Assembly (NCBI GenBank): GCA_964370985.1
Contig: CAYJLE010000008.1
Span: forward strand, 26,382 to 90,381
Direction: 5' to 3'
DNA: 64,000 nucleotides
DNA from: JAHDVS01 sp964370985
GTDB lineage: Bacteria > Actinomycetota > Thermoleophilia > Gaiellales > Gaiellaceae
Each line of letters starts with the position of its first letter. Within the stretch, counting starts at the first letter, position 1. The notes below the pieces were generated by a model that had not been told where the DNA came from, made no database searches, and saw only the letters and a list, made by a program, of their open reading frames with translations. The position numbers and the translations under genes were made by a program. Positions 1-8,513 of this stretch are shown one piece after another.

Positions 1-1
1 C

Positions 2-442
2 GACGGGCCCGAGACCACGCACGTCTCGGCCGCCGACCCGTACTGCCCCGACCTGCGCGCGCTCCTCGCCGGGGCGGCACGGGAGCTCGGGATCCCCGCC
101 CGCGACGGCGGCACCGTCGTCGTCATCCAGGGACCCAGGTTCTCGACGCGCGCCGAGTCGGAGTGGTTCCAGCGGTCCGGCTGGGACGTCGTCAACATGA
201 CCGCCTACCCGGAGGGTCACCTCGCAAGAGAGCTCGAGCTCTGCTACGCGAACGTATCGATGGTCACCGACCACGACGTCGGCGTCGGCGGCGTCGAGCC
301 GGCGTCGAGCGACACCGTGATGCGCGTCTTCCGGGAGAACCTCGCGAAGCTGCGGGAGCTCCTGTTCGCCGTCGTGCCGCTGATCGGCCCGCAGCCCGCC
401 GAGCACCCGTGCGCGACGGCTCTGCGGGGCGCGACGCTGTGA
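2..442 (+). CDS. mtnP: S-methyl-5'-thioadenosine phosphorylase, C-terminal part
   Basis: This is the last ~146 codons of a purine-nucleoside/MTA phosphorylase; the 5' end lies outside the window. The visible part has the family blocks IQGPRFSTRAES (phosphate and nucleoside binding) and NMTAYPEGHLARE followed by CYANVSMVTDHD. The latter matches the NMTxxPE...CYA...VTDxD pattern of MTA phosphorylases. The enzyme splits methylthioadenosine, a by-product of polyamine and SAM metabolism, into adenine and methylthioribose-1-phosphate in the cytosol. A methylthioinosine phosphorylase cannot be excluded from the C-terminal part alone. About 120 bases without a gene separate it from hppA. Confidence 0.88.
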   Translation, partial: DGPETTHVSAADPYCPDLRALLAGAARELGIPARDGGTVVVIQGPRFSTRAESEWFQRSGWDVVNMTAYPEGHLARELELCYANVSMVTDHDVGVGGVEPASSDTVMRVFRENLAKLRELLFAVVPLIGPQPAEHPCATALRGATL

Positions 443-563
443 GCGCCCGGCGGGAATACCCCGGGCATGGCATCCGGACTTTGTGATAGAACTCCGCCCC
501 GGCGCTTCCCGGCTTCTGACGCGGGGTTGAGGCAACCCTGACGAGGCTCGGGGCGCCCTGTTT

Positions 564-2630
564 GTGCAAGCGACGATGGGCGGGACCGTGACCGATTTCT
601 TCCAGAACCACTCCGTGCTGTTCGCTCTTCTCGCCGCCGCCCTCAGCGTCGCCTGGGGCATCGGCCTGACCGTCTGGCTCCTCAAGCTTCCGGCCGGCAG
701 CGCCCGGATGCAGGAGATCTCGCGCGCCGTCCAGCAGGGCGCCGCCGCGTACCTGCGCCGCCAGTACACGACCATCGCAGGCGTCGCCGTCGTGATCTTC
801 CTCGGGATCGGGTTCTGGAACGATCTCGGCTGGGGAACCGCGATCGGCTTCCTGATCGGCGCGGTCTTCTCCGCCGCCGCCGGCTTCGCCGGGATGAACG
901 TCGCGGTGCGCGCGAACGTGCGCACGGCGGAGGCCGCGAAGGGGGGGATCAAGCCGGCGCTCCAGGTGGCGTTCCGGGCCGGCACGGTCACCGGCCTCTT
1001 CGTCGTCGGGCTCGGGCTCCTCGGCGTCGCCGCCTACTACGGCATCCTCACGAGCTGGTTCGACCGCAGCGCGCAGGACGCGACGCGCGACCTGATCGGC
1101 CTCGCCTTCGGCGGCTCGCTGATCTCCGTGTTCGCGCGGCTCGGCGGCGGCATCTTCACGAAGGCCGCCGACGTCGGCGCCGACCTCGTCGGCAAGATCG
1201 AGGCGGGCATCCCCGAGGACGACCCGCGCAACCCGGCCGTGATCGCCGACAACGTCGGCGACAACGTCGGCGACTGCGCCGGCATGGCGGCCGACCTGTT
1301 CGAGACCTACGCCGTCACGGCGGTCGCTGTCATGTTCCTCGGCGCCGTCAACTTCCCCGCCACCGGGATCGTCAGCTACCCGCTAGCGATCGGCGGCGTC
1401 GCGATCGTCGCCTCGATCCTCGGCACGTTCTTCGCCCGCATCGGCCGCAGCGGCTCGATCATGAACGCGCTCTACAAGAGCGTCGCGGCCGCCACGATCC
1501 TGGCCGGGATCGGCTTCATCCCGATCACGATGGCGTTCGACGGCGACGCGTTCGGCTTCTGGGAGCTGTACGGCTCCGCGCTGATCGGCCTCGGCGTCAC
1601 GTTCGCGCTCGTCGGGATCACCGAGTACTACACCGGCAGCCGCTGGAAGCCCGTGAAGTCGATCTCGAAGGCGTCGACCACCGGCCACGCGACGAACATC
1701 ATCGAGGGGCTTGCGGTCGGGATGCAGGCGACCGCTGCGCCCGTGATCGTGATCGCGGCCGCGATCGTCGCCGCGAACGAGGTCGCCGGCCTCTTCGGCG
1801 TCGGCATCGCGGTGATGGCGCAGCTCGCCATGACCGGCCTGATCGTCGCTCTCGACGCCTTCGGGCCCGTCACCGACAACGCGGGCGGGATCGCGGAGAT
1901 GGCGGATCTGGACGAGTCCGTCCGTGGCGTCACCGACCCGCTCGACGCGGTCGGGAACACGACCAAGGCGGTCACGAAGGGGTACGCGATCGGCTCCGCC
2001 GGCCTCGCAGCGCTCGTCCTCTTCGACGGCTTCACGTCCGAGCTCGACGACCGCGGCTTCTCGATCACGTTCTCGCTCTCGGACGCGTGGGTGATCGCCG
2101 GCCTCTTCATCGGAGGCTTGATGCCGTTTCTCTTCTCCTCGCTCGCGATGCAGGCCGTCGGTCGTGTCGGCGCCCAGGTCGTCGAGGAGGTGCGCCGGCA
2201 GTTCCGGGAGATCCCCGGCATTCTCGAGGGTACCGGCAAGCCCGAGTACGGGCACGCCGTCGACATCGTCACCGGCGCGGCAATCAAGAACATGATGCTG
2301 CCGAGCGCGATCCCGGTCGTGTTCCCGATCGTCGTCGGGATCATCAAGCCGGAGATGCTGGGTGGCCTCCTGATCGGCACGATCGTCACCGGCATCTTCC
2401 TCGCGATCTCGATGACGTCGGGCGGTGGCGCCTGGGACAACGCGAAGAAGCTGATCGAGGACGGCGCGTTCGGGGGCAAGGGCTCGGACGCCCACGCGGC
2501 GGCGATCACGGGCGACACCGTCGGGGACCCCTACAAGGACACCGCGGGCCCCGCGATCAACCCGATGATCAAGATCACGAACCTCGTCGCGATCCTGATG
2601 ATCCCGCTGATCGTCTCGATCCATGGGTAG
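564..2630 (+). CDS. hppA: Membrane H+-translocating pyrophosphatase, K+-independent type
   Basis: A 688-residue integral membrane pyrophosphatase, full length for the family, with many predicted membrane helices. It hydrolyses cytosolic PPi and pumps protons out. The PPi-binding loop DVGADLVGK is at about residues 203-211 and NVGDNVGD starts near 230. The block GNTTKAVTKG places Lys at about residue 468 and Thr at 471. These are the residues that mark K+-independent H+-PPases; K+-dependent enzymes carry Ala and Gly/Ala there. The start used is GTG; an in-frame ATG at 576 is an alternative. The 3' end overlaps the start of the next small gene. Confidence 0.95.
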   Translation: MQATMGGTVTDFFQNHSVLFALLAAALSVAWGIGLTVWLLKLPAGSARMQEISRAVQQGAAAYLRRQYTTIAGVAVVIFLGIGFWNDLGWGTAIGFLIGAVFSAAAGFAGMNVAVRANVRTAEAAKGGIKPALQVAFRAGTVTGLFVVGLGLLGVAAYYGILTSWFDRSAQDATRDLIGLAFGGSLISVFARLGGGIFTKAADVGADLVGKIEAGIPEDDPRNPAVIADNVGDNVGDCAGMAADLFETYAVTAVAVMFLGAVNFPATGIVSYPLAIGGVAIVASILGTFFARIGRSGSIMNALYKSVAAATILAGIGFIPITMAFDGDAFGFWELYGSALIGLGVTFALVGITEYYTGSRWKPVKSISKASTTGHATNIIEGLAVGMQATAAPVIVIAAAIVAANEVAGLFGVGIAVMAQLAMTGLIVALDAFGPVTDNAGGIAEMADLDESVRGVTDPLDAVGNTTKAVTKGYAIGSAGLAALVLFDGFTSELDDRGFSITFSLSDAWVIAGLFIGGLMPFLFSSLAMQAVGRVGAQVVEEVRRQFREIPGILEGTGKPEYGHAVDIVTGAAIKNMMLPSAIPVVFPIVVGIIKPEMLGGLLIGTIVTGIFLAISMTSGGGAWDNAKKLIEDGAFGGKGSDAHAAAITGDTVGDPYKDTAGPAINPMIKITNLVAILMIPLIVSIHG

Positions 2631-2913
2631 CGCGATGGAGGGCAAGGCCGGCGACACGATCGTGATGCGCGTCAAGACCCGGCGGCTCGCCCCGACCGCG
2701 CGCGAGGGGACGATCGAGGAGGTGCTCGGGCCCGGGCGCTTCCTCGTCCGCTGGGGCGACGGGCGCTCGACGACGCTCGCGGCGCTCCCGGACGCGTTCG
2801 AGATCGTCCCGGCGGGGAAGGCCGCGTCGAAGGCGAAGAAGACGGCCTCCTGGCCGCCGCCGCCGAAGCCGCCGGCCGGCCGGCGGCGGGCGAAGCCGAA
2901 GAAGAAGACCTAG
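2623..2913 (+). CDS. DUF1918-like small protein with basic tail
   Basis: A 96-residue protein. The N-terminal ~60 residues resemble DUF1918: a short SH3-like strand pattern with GDTIV, GTIEEVLGPGRFLVRWGDGR and a closing FEIV. The last ~35 residues are rich in Lys, Pro and Arg and look disordered or nucleic-acid-contacting. The ATG at 2623 overlaps the hppA stop by 8 bases, so the two are probably co-transcribed; an ATG at 2635 is equally possible. DUF1918 proteins are common in actinobacteria and have no established function. Nothing in the sequence ties it to pyrophosphate metabolism beyond position. Confidence 0.7.
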   Translation: MGSAMEGKAGDTIVMRVKTRRLAPTAREGTIEEVLGPGRFLVRWGDGRSTTLAALPDAFEIVPAGKAASKAKKTASWPPPPKPPAGRRRAKPKKKT

Positions 2914-2951
2914 GCCCGGGCGGCCCGCCCGCGGCCGTCGAGGGCTGCTGG

Positions 2952-2957
2952 TACCCT
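2952..2957 (+). promoter_or_regulatory. -10-like TACCCT six bases before the ATG of the molybdoenzyme gene
   Basis: TACCCT ends six bases before the ATG at 2964, so the transcript would begin at or near the start codon. No Shine-Dalgarno sequence precedes that ATG. This is one of several such arrangements in the window. Confidence 0.45.
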
Positions 2958-2963
2958 CACGCC

Positions 2964-5063
2964 ATGGCGGCCACGGTGCGCGGAGCCTGCCCGCTCGACT
3001 GCCCGGACACGTGCTCGTGGCTCGTGACCGTCGAGGACGGACGGGCCGTCTCACTTCGAGGCGATCGCGACCACCCGTTCACGCGGGGCGCGCTCTGCGG
3101 CAAGGTCAACCGCTACCTCGACGGCCTCGACGCGGCCGACCGGGTGCTCCACCCGCTGCGGCGGGTGGGGGCGAAGGGCGAGGGGCGGTTCGAGCGCGTC
3201 TCCTGGGAGGAGGCGCTCGAGCTTGTCGCCGATGGACTGCGCGGAGCGATCGCCCGCAACGGCCCCGAGTCGATCCTCCCGTTCTACTTCGCCGGCACGA
3301 TGGGCCTCGTCCAGGGCACCGTCATGGGCGACAGGCTGTTCCGGACGCTCGGTGCGTCCCGGCTCGGACTGACGATCTGCACCGGCGCCGCCAAGGCCGC
3401 CGCGCGCGCCACCTTCGGCGGCTACGTCGGCCCCGACCCCGAGGACATGCCGCAGGCGAAGCTCGTCGTGCTCTGGGGTGCCAGCCTGCTCTCGACGAAC
3501 GTCCACCAGTGGCGGCTCGTGCTCGAGGCGCGGGAGCGCGGCGCGCACGTCGTCACGATCGACCCGCTGCGGACGGACACCGCGAGGCGCTCGGACGAGC
3601 ACATCGCGCCGCTGCCCGGCACCGACGGCGCGCTCGCGCTCGGCCTGATGCGCGCCGTGCTCGATGCGGGCGCCGCCGACCGCGACTGGCTCGAGCGCCA
3701 CACGATCGGCTGGCCGCAGCTCGAGCAGCGGCTCGCCGAGTGGCCGGTCGAGCGGGCAGCCGCGGTCTGCGGGCTCGACGAGCGCGAGGTGCGCGGCCTC
3801 GGCGAGCGACTCGCCGCGACGCGCCCGACCATGATCCGGCTCGGCCTCGGCCTCCAGCGCCACTCGGGCGGGGCGGCCGCCTACCGGGCGATCTGCGCGA
3901 TCCCCGCCGTCACGGGCGACTGGCGCCACGTCGGCGGCGGCGTCGTCACGCTCACCTCCGGGCAGCTGCTCGTCAAGGACGGCCCCGCCGCCGCCCCGGC
4001 CGACCTGCCCTACCCGCCGGCGCGCACCGTCAACATGTCGCGCCTCGCGGAGGCGCTGACCGAGCTCGACGGCCCGCCCGTCTCGGCGCTCGTCGTCTAC
4101 GACTCGAACCCGGCCGCCACCTCGGCCGACCAGCTGCGCGTTCGGCAGGGGCTCGCGCGCGACGACCTCTTCACCGTCGTCCTCGAGCAGCGCCTCACCG
4201 ACACGACCGACTACGCGGACGTCGTCCTGCCCGCGACGATGCAGCCCGAGCACGCCGACCTCCACGTCGCCTACGGCCACCACTACGTCGCGTGGAACGA
4301 GCCGGCGGTCGCCCCGGCCGGCGAATGCCTCCCGAACGCCGAGATCTTCCGGCGGCTCGCCGCCGCGCTCGCGCTCGACCACCCGCGGCTGCGCGACTCC
4401 GACGTCGAGATCGCCCGCCAGATCCTCGACACCCCCGAGTGCCGCGCCGCCGGGATCACGCTCGAGCGGCTGCGCGAGCGCGGCTGGCTCAGGGCCGGGA
4501 CGATCGAGGGCGGCACGGCGCCGTACGCGGACGGCGGCTTCCCGAACGAGAGCGGCAAGGTCGAGCTCTACGCGGAGGGGCTGGCGGCGCGGGGCCATGA
4601 CCCGCTCGTCGGCTACGTCCCGCCGGTCGAGGTGGCGGACGAGGCGCTCGCCGAGCGCTACCCGCTCGTCCTCGTCTCGCCCGCCGGCCGGTTCATGACC
4701 AGCTCCTCGTTCGGCTCCCAGCCGTGGCACCGGGCGAAGACCGGCCCGGCACGTGTTCACCTCCACCCGGCCGACGCAGCCCGGCGCGGGATCGAGACCG
4801 GCGACGAGGTCAGGGTCGGGAACGACCGCGGCTCCTTCCTCGCCGAGGCCGTCGTCGACGACACGACCCGCCCGGGCGTCGCCTGCACGCTCAAGGCGCC
4901 GTGGGCGAAGCTGAGCCCCGAGGGCACGACCGTGAACGCGACCACGCCCGAGCGCGACTCCGACCTCGGCGGCGGCCCCACCTACCACGACAACCGGGTC
5001 GAGGTGGAGCCGGTGCGGGCGCAGCGGCCGGCCGCGCGCGAGGCCGCGGTCGCGGCCGTCTGA
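2964..5063 (+). CDS. Molybdopterin-dependent oxidoreductase (Mo/W-bisMGD family)
   Basis: A 699-residue single-subunit member of the DMSO reductase/formate dehydrogenase superfamily. Cys9, Cys13, Cys17 and Cys45 (CX3CX3CX27C, ending ALCGK) form the N-terminal [4Fe-4S] site. The central part has the family pattern VLWGASLLSTN, and the C-terminal ~130 residues form the molybdopterin dinucleotide-binding domain, with SPAGRFMTSSSFGSQ and a GDEVRVGNDRG strand. No twin-Arg signal is visible, so it is probably cytosolic. The usual metal-ligand position falls in TICTGAA, which does not identify a Cys, Sec or Ser ligand clearly. The substrate is unknown. No partner subunit lies nearby. Confidence 0.85.
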   Translation: MAATVRGACPLDCPDTCSWLVTVEDGRAVSLRGDRDHPFTRGALCGKVNRYLDGLDAADRVLHPLRRVGAKGEGRFERVSWEEALELVADGLRGAIARNGPESILPFYFAGTMGLVQGTVMGDRLFRTLGASRLGLTICTGAAKAAARATFGGYVGPDPEDMPQAKLVVLWGASLLSTNVHQWRLVLEARERGAHVVTIDPLRTDTARRSDEHIAPLPGTDGALALGLMRAVLDAGAADRDWLERHTIGWPQLEQRLAEWPVERAAAVCGLDEREVRGLGERLAATRPTMIRLGLGLQRHSGGAAAYRAICAIPAVTGDWRHVGGGVVTLTSGQLLVKDGPAAAPADLPYPPARTVNMSRLAEALTELDGPPVSALVVYDSNPAATSADQLRVRQGLARDDLFTVVLEQRLTDTTDYADVVLPATMQPEHADLHVAYGHHYVAWNEPAVAPAGECLPNAEIFRRLAAALALDHPRLRDSDVEIARQILDTPECRAAGITLERLRERGWLRAGTIEGGTAPYADGGFPNESGKVELYAEGLAARGHDPLVGYVPPVEVADEALAERYPLVLVSPAGRFMTSSSFGSQPWHRAKTGPARVHLHPADAARRGIETGDEVRVGNDRGSFLAEAVVDDTTRPGVACTLKAPWAKLSPEGTTVNATTPERDSDLGGGPTYHDNRVEVEPVRAQRPAAREAAVAAV

Positions 5064-5070
5064 GCGGCCG

Positions 5071-5295
5071 CTAGCCGCCGCGGCGGCGTACCTGCGGGCC
5101 GCGGCCGCCGATCGCCGCGTACGCGAGCGTCTGGAGCGACTCGTTCAGCGCCTTCAGCTCGTGCGCGATCGAGAGCAGCGCGTCCGCCGAGTCGAGGCGC
5201 GAGTTGAGGACGTGCACTTCATGGCAGAGCGTGTCGAGCCGCTCGAGGATCGCGTCGAGCTGGCGGTCGTCGAGGTGCTGGCGCGGCTCGGTCAC
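5071..5295 (-). CDS. Small coiled-coil protein, unknown function
   Basis: A 74-residue acidic, helix-rich protein read leftward, with heptad-like Leu spacing (LDAILERLDTL, then LNSRLDSADALLS and LKALNESLQTL) and a basic tail GRGPQVRRRGG. Its stop lies 8 bases from the stop of the convergent molybdoenzyme gene. The start is GTG. I do not recognise a family; small coiled-coil proteins of this kind often form dimers or attach to larger complexes, but nothing here shows a partner. Confidence 0.5.
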   Translation of the reverse strand: MTEPRQHLDDRQLDAILERLDTLCHEVHVLNSRLDSADALLSIAHELKALNESLQTLAYAAIGGRGPQVRRRGG

Positions 5296-5314
5296 CTAGA
5301 CCCGATGGTACGCG

Positions 5315-5797
5315 CTACCGGGCGGCGAGAGCGGTCAGCTCGGCGGTTGTGGCCGCGACCTCCGCGTCCGCGCCGAGCCGCTCGAGCAGCCGCTTGCGGG
5401 CACCCGGGCCGGCCTCGACCGCCTCGACGCGCCGCGCGGCGCCGAGCTGGGCGAGCGCGACCCGCGCGAGCTCCTCGGGGGCGTCCGTGAAGACGCCGAT
5501 CCGCGAGCCGCCCGCGGCGAGCTGGCGCAGGGCCGCGCTCGCGGACGCGCTCGGCCGCAGGTAGACGGGCGCGTGATCCTCGGCGAAGCGCTCGAGCTGG
5601 GCGCGCCAGTCGCCGACGCCGGCGGCAGCCCAGGCGTCGAGGGCCTCGGCGGCGGCGGCGCGGTCGGCGGGGAGGGCGTCCACGTCGAGCTCCGCGATCG
5701 AGCGGAAGCGCCTCGCCGCGTCCTCGAGGAACGCCCGCCAGAGACCGTGCGTGTCGCCGAGCGCCCCATCCAGGTCGATCGCCACCGCGGGCGTCAT
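5315..5797 (-). CDS. HAD-like phosphatase
   Basis: A 160-residue protein. Motif I of the haloacid dehalogenase superfamily is visible near the N-terminus as AIDLDGALGDT (nucleophile Asp plus acid/base Asp), and motif II as the strand GVFTDAP with Thr. The Lys is in GARKRLLERLG. The final Asp motif is weak and the protein is shorter than typical HAD phosphatases. It starts at the ATG at 5797, which overlaps the stop of the upstream VanZ-like gene (ATGA), so the two are one transcriptional unit. The substrate is unknown. Confidence 0.7.
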   Translation of the reverse strand: MTPAVAIDLDGALGDTHGLWRAFLEDAARRFRSIAELDVDALPADRAAAAEALDAWAAAGVGDWRAQLERFAEDHAPVYLRPSASASAALRQLAAGGSRIGVFTDAPEELARVALAQLGAARRVEAVEAGPGARKRLLERLGADAEVAATTAELTALAAR

Positions 5798-6147
5798 CGC
5801 CGGCGCCGCCAGACGTGGAGGAGGCCGACCCCGATCAGCGCGCCCGCCGTGTCGACCGCCCAGTCGCGGACGGCGCCCTGCCGGCCGGGAACGAAGACCT
5901 GGTGCAGCTCGTCGCTGACGGCGTAGAGGGACGCGGCCCCGACGGCCAGCGGCGCGCTCCCGAGCGCCCGCCAGAGCAGGGCCGCGAGGATGCCGAACTC
6001 CGCCGCGTGCGCGAGCTTGCGCAGCGCGAGGTCCCAGACGCCGAGGCCGGTTCCGAGGCTCGGGATCGACGAGAACGCGAAGATCACGGCGGCCCAGGCG
6101 AGCACGGGCAGCCAGAGGCGGGTGCGGCTCGGGGCGACGGCGGCCAT
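5794..6147 (-). CDS. VanZ-like membrane protein
   Basis: A 117-residue protein with about four membrane helices, a normal size for short VanZ-family proteins. The family features are the FSSIPS motif after helix 1, the KLAHAAEFGILA helix and the SDELHQVFVPGRQGAVRDWAVDTAGALIG block near the C-terminus. VanZ proteins are linked to teicoplanin resistance and envelope biology, and most chromosomal members have no proven function. The upstream TACGAT hexamer ends six bases before the ATG, suggesting a leaderless transcript. Confidence 0.82.
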   Translation of the reverse strand: MAAVAPSRTRLWLPVLAWAAVIFAFSSIPSLGTGLGVWDLALRKLAHAAEFGILAALLWRALGSAPLAVGAASLYAVSDELHQVFVPGRQGAVRDWAVDTAGALIGVGLLHVWRRRR

Positions 6148-6153
6148 GCGCTA

Positions 6154-6159
6154 ATCGTA
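6154..6159 (-). promoter_or_regulatory. -10-like TACGAT six bases before the VanZ-like ATG
   Basis: Read leftward, TACGAT is followed by six bases and then the ATG at 6147. This suggests a leaderless start for the VanZ-HAD pair. Confidence 0.4.
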
Positions 6160-6194
6160 CGGGCGCGGCCGGGGCGGCCCCGCCGGCTACGGGC

Positions 6195-6375
6195 CGGTCG
6201 AGGTGGTAACCTGCGCTTCTCAATCACATAGGGCGAGCGGCGCAGGGAAGCCGGTGCAAGTCCGGCACGGTCCCGCCGCTGTAAGGGGAGATGCCCGTCC
6301 GCCGAAGTGCCACTGGCCTCGTGCCGGGAAGGCGGCGGAGGGGGGAGCCCCGAGTCAGAAGACCTGTCGCGCGCC
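6195..6375 (+). promoter_or_regulatory. Cobalamin (B12/AdoCbl) riboswitch
   Basis: The leader has the conserved cobalamin-riboswitch core: AGGGAAGCCGGTGCAAGTCC (the B12 box region), then GGCACGGTCCCGCCGCTGTAA, a later GCCACTG and, near the 3' end, GAGTCAGAAGACCTGT. These appear in the right order and spacing. It lies directly upstream of the DUF4430/ECF operon and ends about 30 bases before its first start codon, where it can control ribosome access. Cobalamin riboswitches turn genes off when B12 is plentiful. This makes the following operon a B12 uptake candidate. Confidence 0.93.
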
Positions 6376-6407
6376 CCGCACCCGTTCCCCTCGAGGAAGG
6401 AGGAAAC

Positions 6408-7058
6408 GTGCTTCGACGCACCCCTCTCGCAGTTCTCGTTCTCGCCCTCGCGGCGGCGCTCGCGCTCCCCGGCGCGGCCCTCGCGCTCTCGGTTCACGTC
6501 CGCGTGGAGGGGCCGAAGGGCACGCACTTCGGCGCCCGCCAGCCGCTCGTGACCCCGTTCACCGGTACGATCGCCGGCGACGGCGGCGACGTCGAGCTGG
6601 CCGGCCCGACCGCGCTCGGCGCGCTCGAGGCGGCCAGCCTCGCCGGCGACTTCTACTACCACCTGCGCGTCCTCTCGTTCGGGCCGTTCGTCGCCCAGGT
6701 CGGCCGCACGCCCGGGGAGGGCCTGAGCGGCTGGGTCTACAAGGTCAACGGGGTCTCGCCGCCGGTCGGCGCCGACGCGTACGAGCTCGAGCCGGGCGAC
6801 GAGGTGCTCTGGTACTACGCGACCTTCGGGGACACGGGCGGGCCGCTCACGCTCGACCTCGACCGCGTCGGCGGCTGCTACCGGGCCTACAAGGCGAACG
6901 ATCTCGGCGAGCGCAGCTTTGCGCGCAAGGTCACGTTCCGCCTCGACGGGCACGCCGTGGCCTCGACGAGCGGCCGCCTCTGCCCGACCGGGCACTGGCA
7001 CACCCTGCGCGCGACGAAGGACGGGCTCGTCCGCTCCGAGGTGCTCACCCCCGCGTAG
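6408..7058 (+). CDS. Secreted DUF4430 protein, transcobalamin C-terminal-like
   Basis: A 216-residue protein. The GTG start at 6408 is chosen because AAGGAGG precedes it by six bases and a Sec signal peptide follows (MLRRT, then a long Leu/Ala core ending ALA). Residues ~60-140 have the DUF4430 pattern: TALGALEAAS, then GWVYKVNG, then YELEPGDEVLWYY. This domain is the beta domain that caps B12 in animal transcobalamin and intrinsic factor. Cys at about 156 and 192 could form a disulfide. It is the first gene behind the B12 riboswitch. I infer an extracytoplasmic cobalamin-binding role; only the domain similarity and context are seen. Confidence 0.85.
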   Translation: MLRRTPLAVLVLALAAALALPGAALALSVHVRVEGPKGTHFGARQPLVTPFTGTIAGDGGDVELAGPTALGALEAASLAGDFYYHLRVLSFGPFVAQVGRTPGEGLSGWVYKVNGVSPPVGADAYELEPGDEVLWYYATFGDTGGPLTLDLDRVGGCYRAYKANDLGERSFARKVTFRLDGHAVASTSGRLCPTGHWHTLRATKDGLVRSEVLTPA

Positions 7059-7068
7059 GGGGGCGCTC

Positions 7069-7812
7069 GTGCGCAGGCTCGCCGCTCTCGCCCTCGCGCT
7101 CGCGCTCGCCCTCTCCGGCTGCGGCGGCTCGGCCGTCGCCGGAGAGGGCGGGGGCGGCGGGGGAGAGGCGCAGCTGTGGGTGACCCGCGACCGGGGCGCC
7201 GGGGTGCTCCTGGCCGCTGACGTCCCGGCGGGGCTGACCGTGCTCCAGGCGCTCGACCGCGTCGCCGAGATCGAGACCCGCTACGGCGGGCGCTTCGTCC
7301 AGTCGATCGAGGGGATCGAGGGCAGCCTCAGCGGCCGGCAGGACTGGTTCTTCTTCGTCAACGGGATCGAGCCCGACGTCGGCGCCGCCGAGATCGTGCT
7401 CGGCCCGGGCGACGTCGCCTGGTGGGACTTCCGGCCGTGGGGGGAGACGATGCGCGAGCCCGTCGTCGTCGGCGCCTTCCCCGAGCCGTTCCTGCACGGG
7501 TTCGGCGGCCAGCGCCGTCCGTGGGTCGTGAAGGCACCGGCGGGCGTGGAGACGGCGGGGCTCGAGGCCCTGCTCGGCCCGCCCGGCGGCGACGGCAAGC
7601 CGAACCGATTCGTGATCGCGATCCGCGACGATTCGTCGGGCGCGACGCTCCGGGCGACGCGCGGGGAGGCGAACGACTCGCCGGTCGAGTTTCGCCTCGA
7701 GGGCTCCGGGCCGGCCGTGCGGGCGGCACTCGACGCGCTCGCGGCCGACCCGGCGATCGTCCGTTACCGCTACACGGCCCGGTTCGACGAGGCGGGCGAG
7801 GTCGTCGGATGA
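7069..7812 (+). CDS. DUF4430 lipoprotein, second transcobalamin C-terminal-like protein
   Basis: A 247-residue lipoprotein. The GTG start gives MRRLAALALALALALSGC, a clear lipobox with Cys18 as the lipidation site, followed by a Gly-rich linker. Residues ~35-125 carry a second DUF4430 domain: TVLQALDRVAEIETR, then DWFFFVNGIE and GPGDVAWWDFRPW. The ~115 residues after it form an extra domain of unknown fold (GETMREPVVVGAFP onward). It starts 10 bases after the previous gene, and its stop overlaps the start of ecfT (ATGA). It would be anchored on the outer face of the membrane next to the ECF transporter, which fits a substrate-delivery role. Confidence 0.85.
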   Translation: MRRLAALALALALALSGCGGSAVAGEGGGGGGEAQLWVTRDRGAGVLLAADVPAGLTVLQALDRVAEIETRYGGRFVQSIEGIEGSLSGRQDWFFFVNGIEPDVGAAEIVLGPGDVAWWDFRPWGETMREPVVVGAFPEPFLHGFGGQRRPWVVKAPAGVETAGLEALLGPPGGDGKPNRFVIAIRDDSSGATLRATRGEANDSPVEFRLEGSGPAVRAALDALAADPAIVRYRYTARFDEAGEVVG

Positions 7813-8513
7813 GACTCGCGACCGTCCCCGCCGCGCTCCTGCTGGCTGCGCTGGCCGCTGCCGCGCTGCTCGCCGACCGCCTCGCCTCGGCCGCGGCGAT
7901 CGCGGCGCTGCTGCTCGCGGCCGTGCTGCGGGCGCCGGTGCGACGCAAGCGGCTGTACCTGTTCGGCGCCCTCGTCTCCGGTCTCGGCGTCCTCGTCGTG
8001 TGGCCGTTCGTCGCCGTTGTCGGCGAGGACGTGCTCTGGCGGGGTCCGACGGTGCCGGTGCTCGGGACGATCGACGTCACGGGCGAGGAGATCTCCGCCG
8101 GTGCGCTCGCCGGGCTCAGGCTCGCGGGCGTCGCGCTCGCGTTTGCCGCGTACGCGCTGCTGCTCGACCACGACCGGCTGCTCGCGTCGCTCGGCTTCGC
8201 CCGGCGGTCGGCATTCGCGGCGGTGCTGGCGACGCGCCTCGTGCCCACGCTCGAGCGGGACGCGGCGGCGCTGGCCGAGTCGGTGCGCGGCCGGGGCATC
8301 GAGCTCGACGGGGTGCGCAGCCGCGCGCTGCTCGTCTCGCCGCTCGTGTCCGGCTCGCTCGAGCGGGCGCTGAGTCTGGCGGAGGCGATGGAGGCGCGCG
8401 GGTTCGGCCGTCCGGGTCGCACCCGGGCTCCCCGGCCGGCGTGGACGGCTCTCGACCGGGCGGCCGTCGCGGCCGCCGCCCTGATCGTCGTGGCGGGTGC
8501 GCTGTGGCTCTAG
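7809..8513 (+). CDS. ecfT: ECF transporter T component (membrane-coupling protein)
   Basis: A 234-residue polytopic protein with four to five membrane helices. The CbiQ/EcfT hallmark is the cytoplasmic coupling helix pair with two Ala-Arg-Gly-like motifs: AESVRGRGIEL and AEAMEARGFG. These contact the ATPase Q-helices. The ATG overlaps the previous stop and its own stop overlaps the ecfA GTG, so translation is coupled. It would link the S component to the fused ATPase that follows. Confidence 0.92.
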   Translation: MRLATVPAALLLAALAAAALLADRLASAAAIAALLLAAVLRAPVRRKRLYLFGALVSGLGVLVVWPFVAVVGEDVLWRGPTVPVLGTIDVTGEEISAGALAGLRLAGVALAFAAYALLLDHDRLLASLGFARRSAFAAVLATRLVPTLERDAAALAESVRGRGIELDGVRSRALLVSPLVSGSLERALSLAEAMEARGFGRPGRTRAPRPAWTALDRAAVAAAALIVVAGALWL

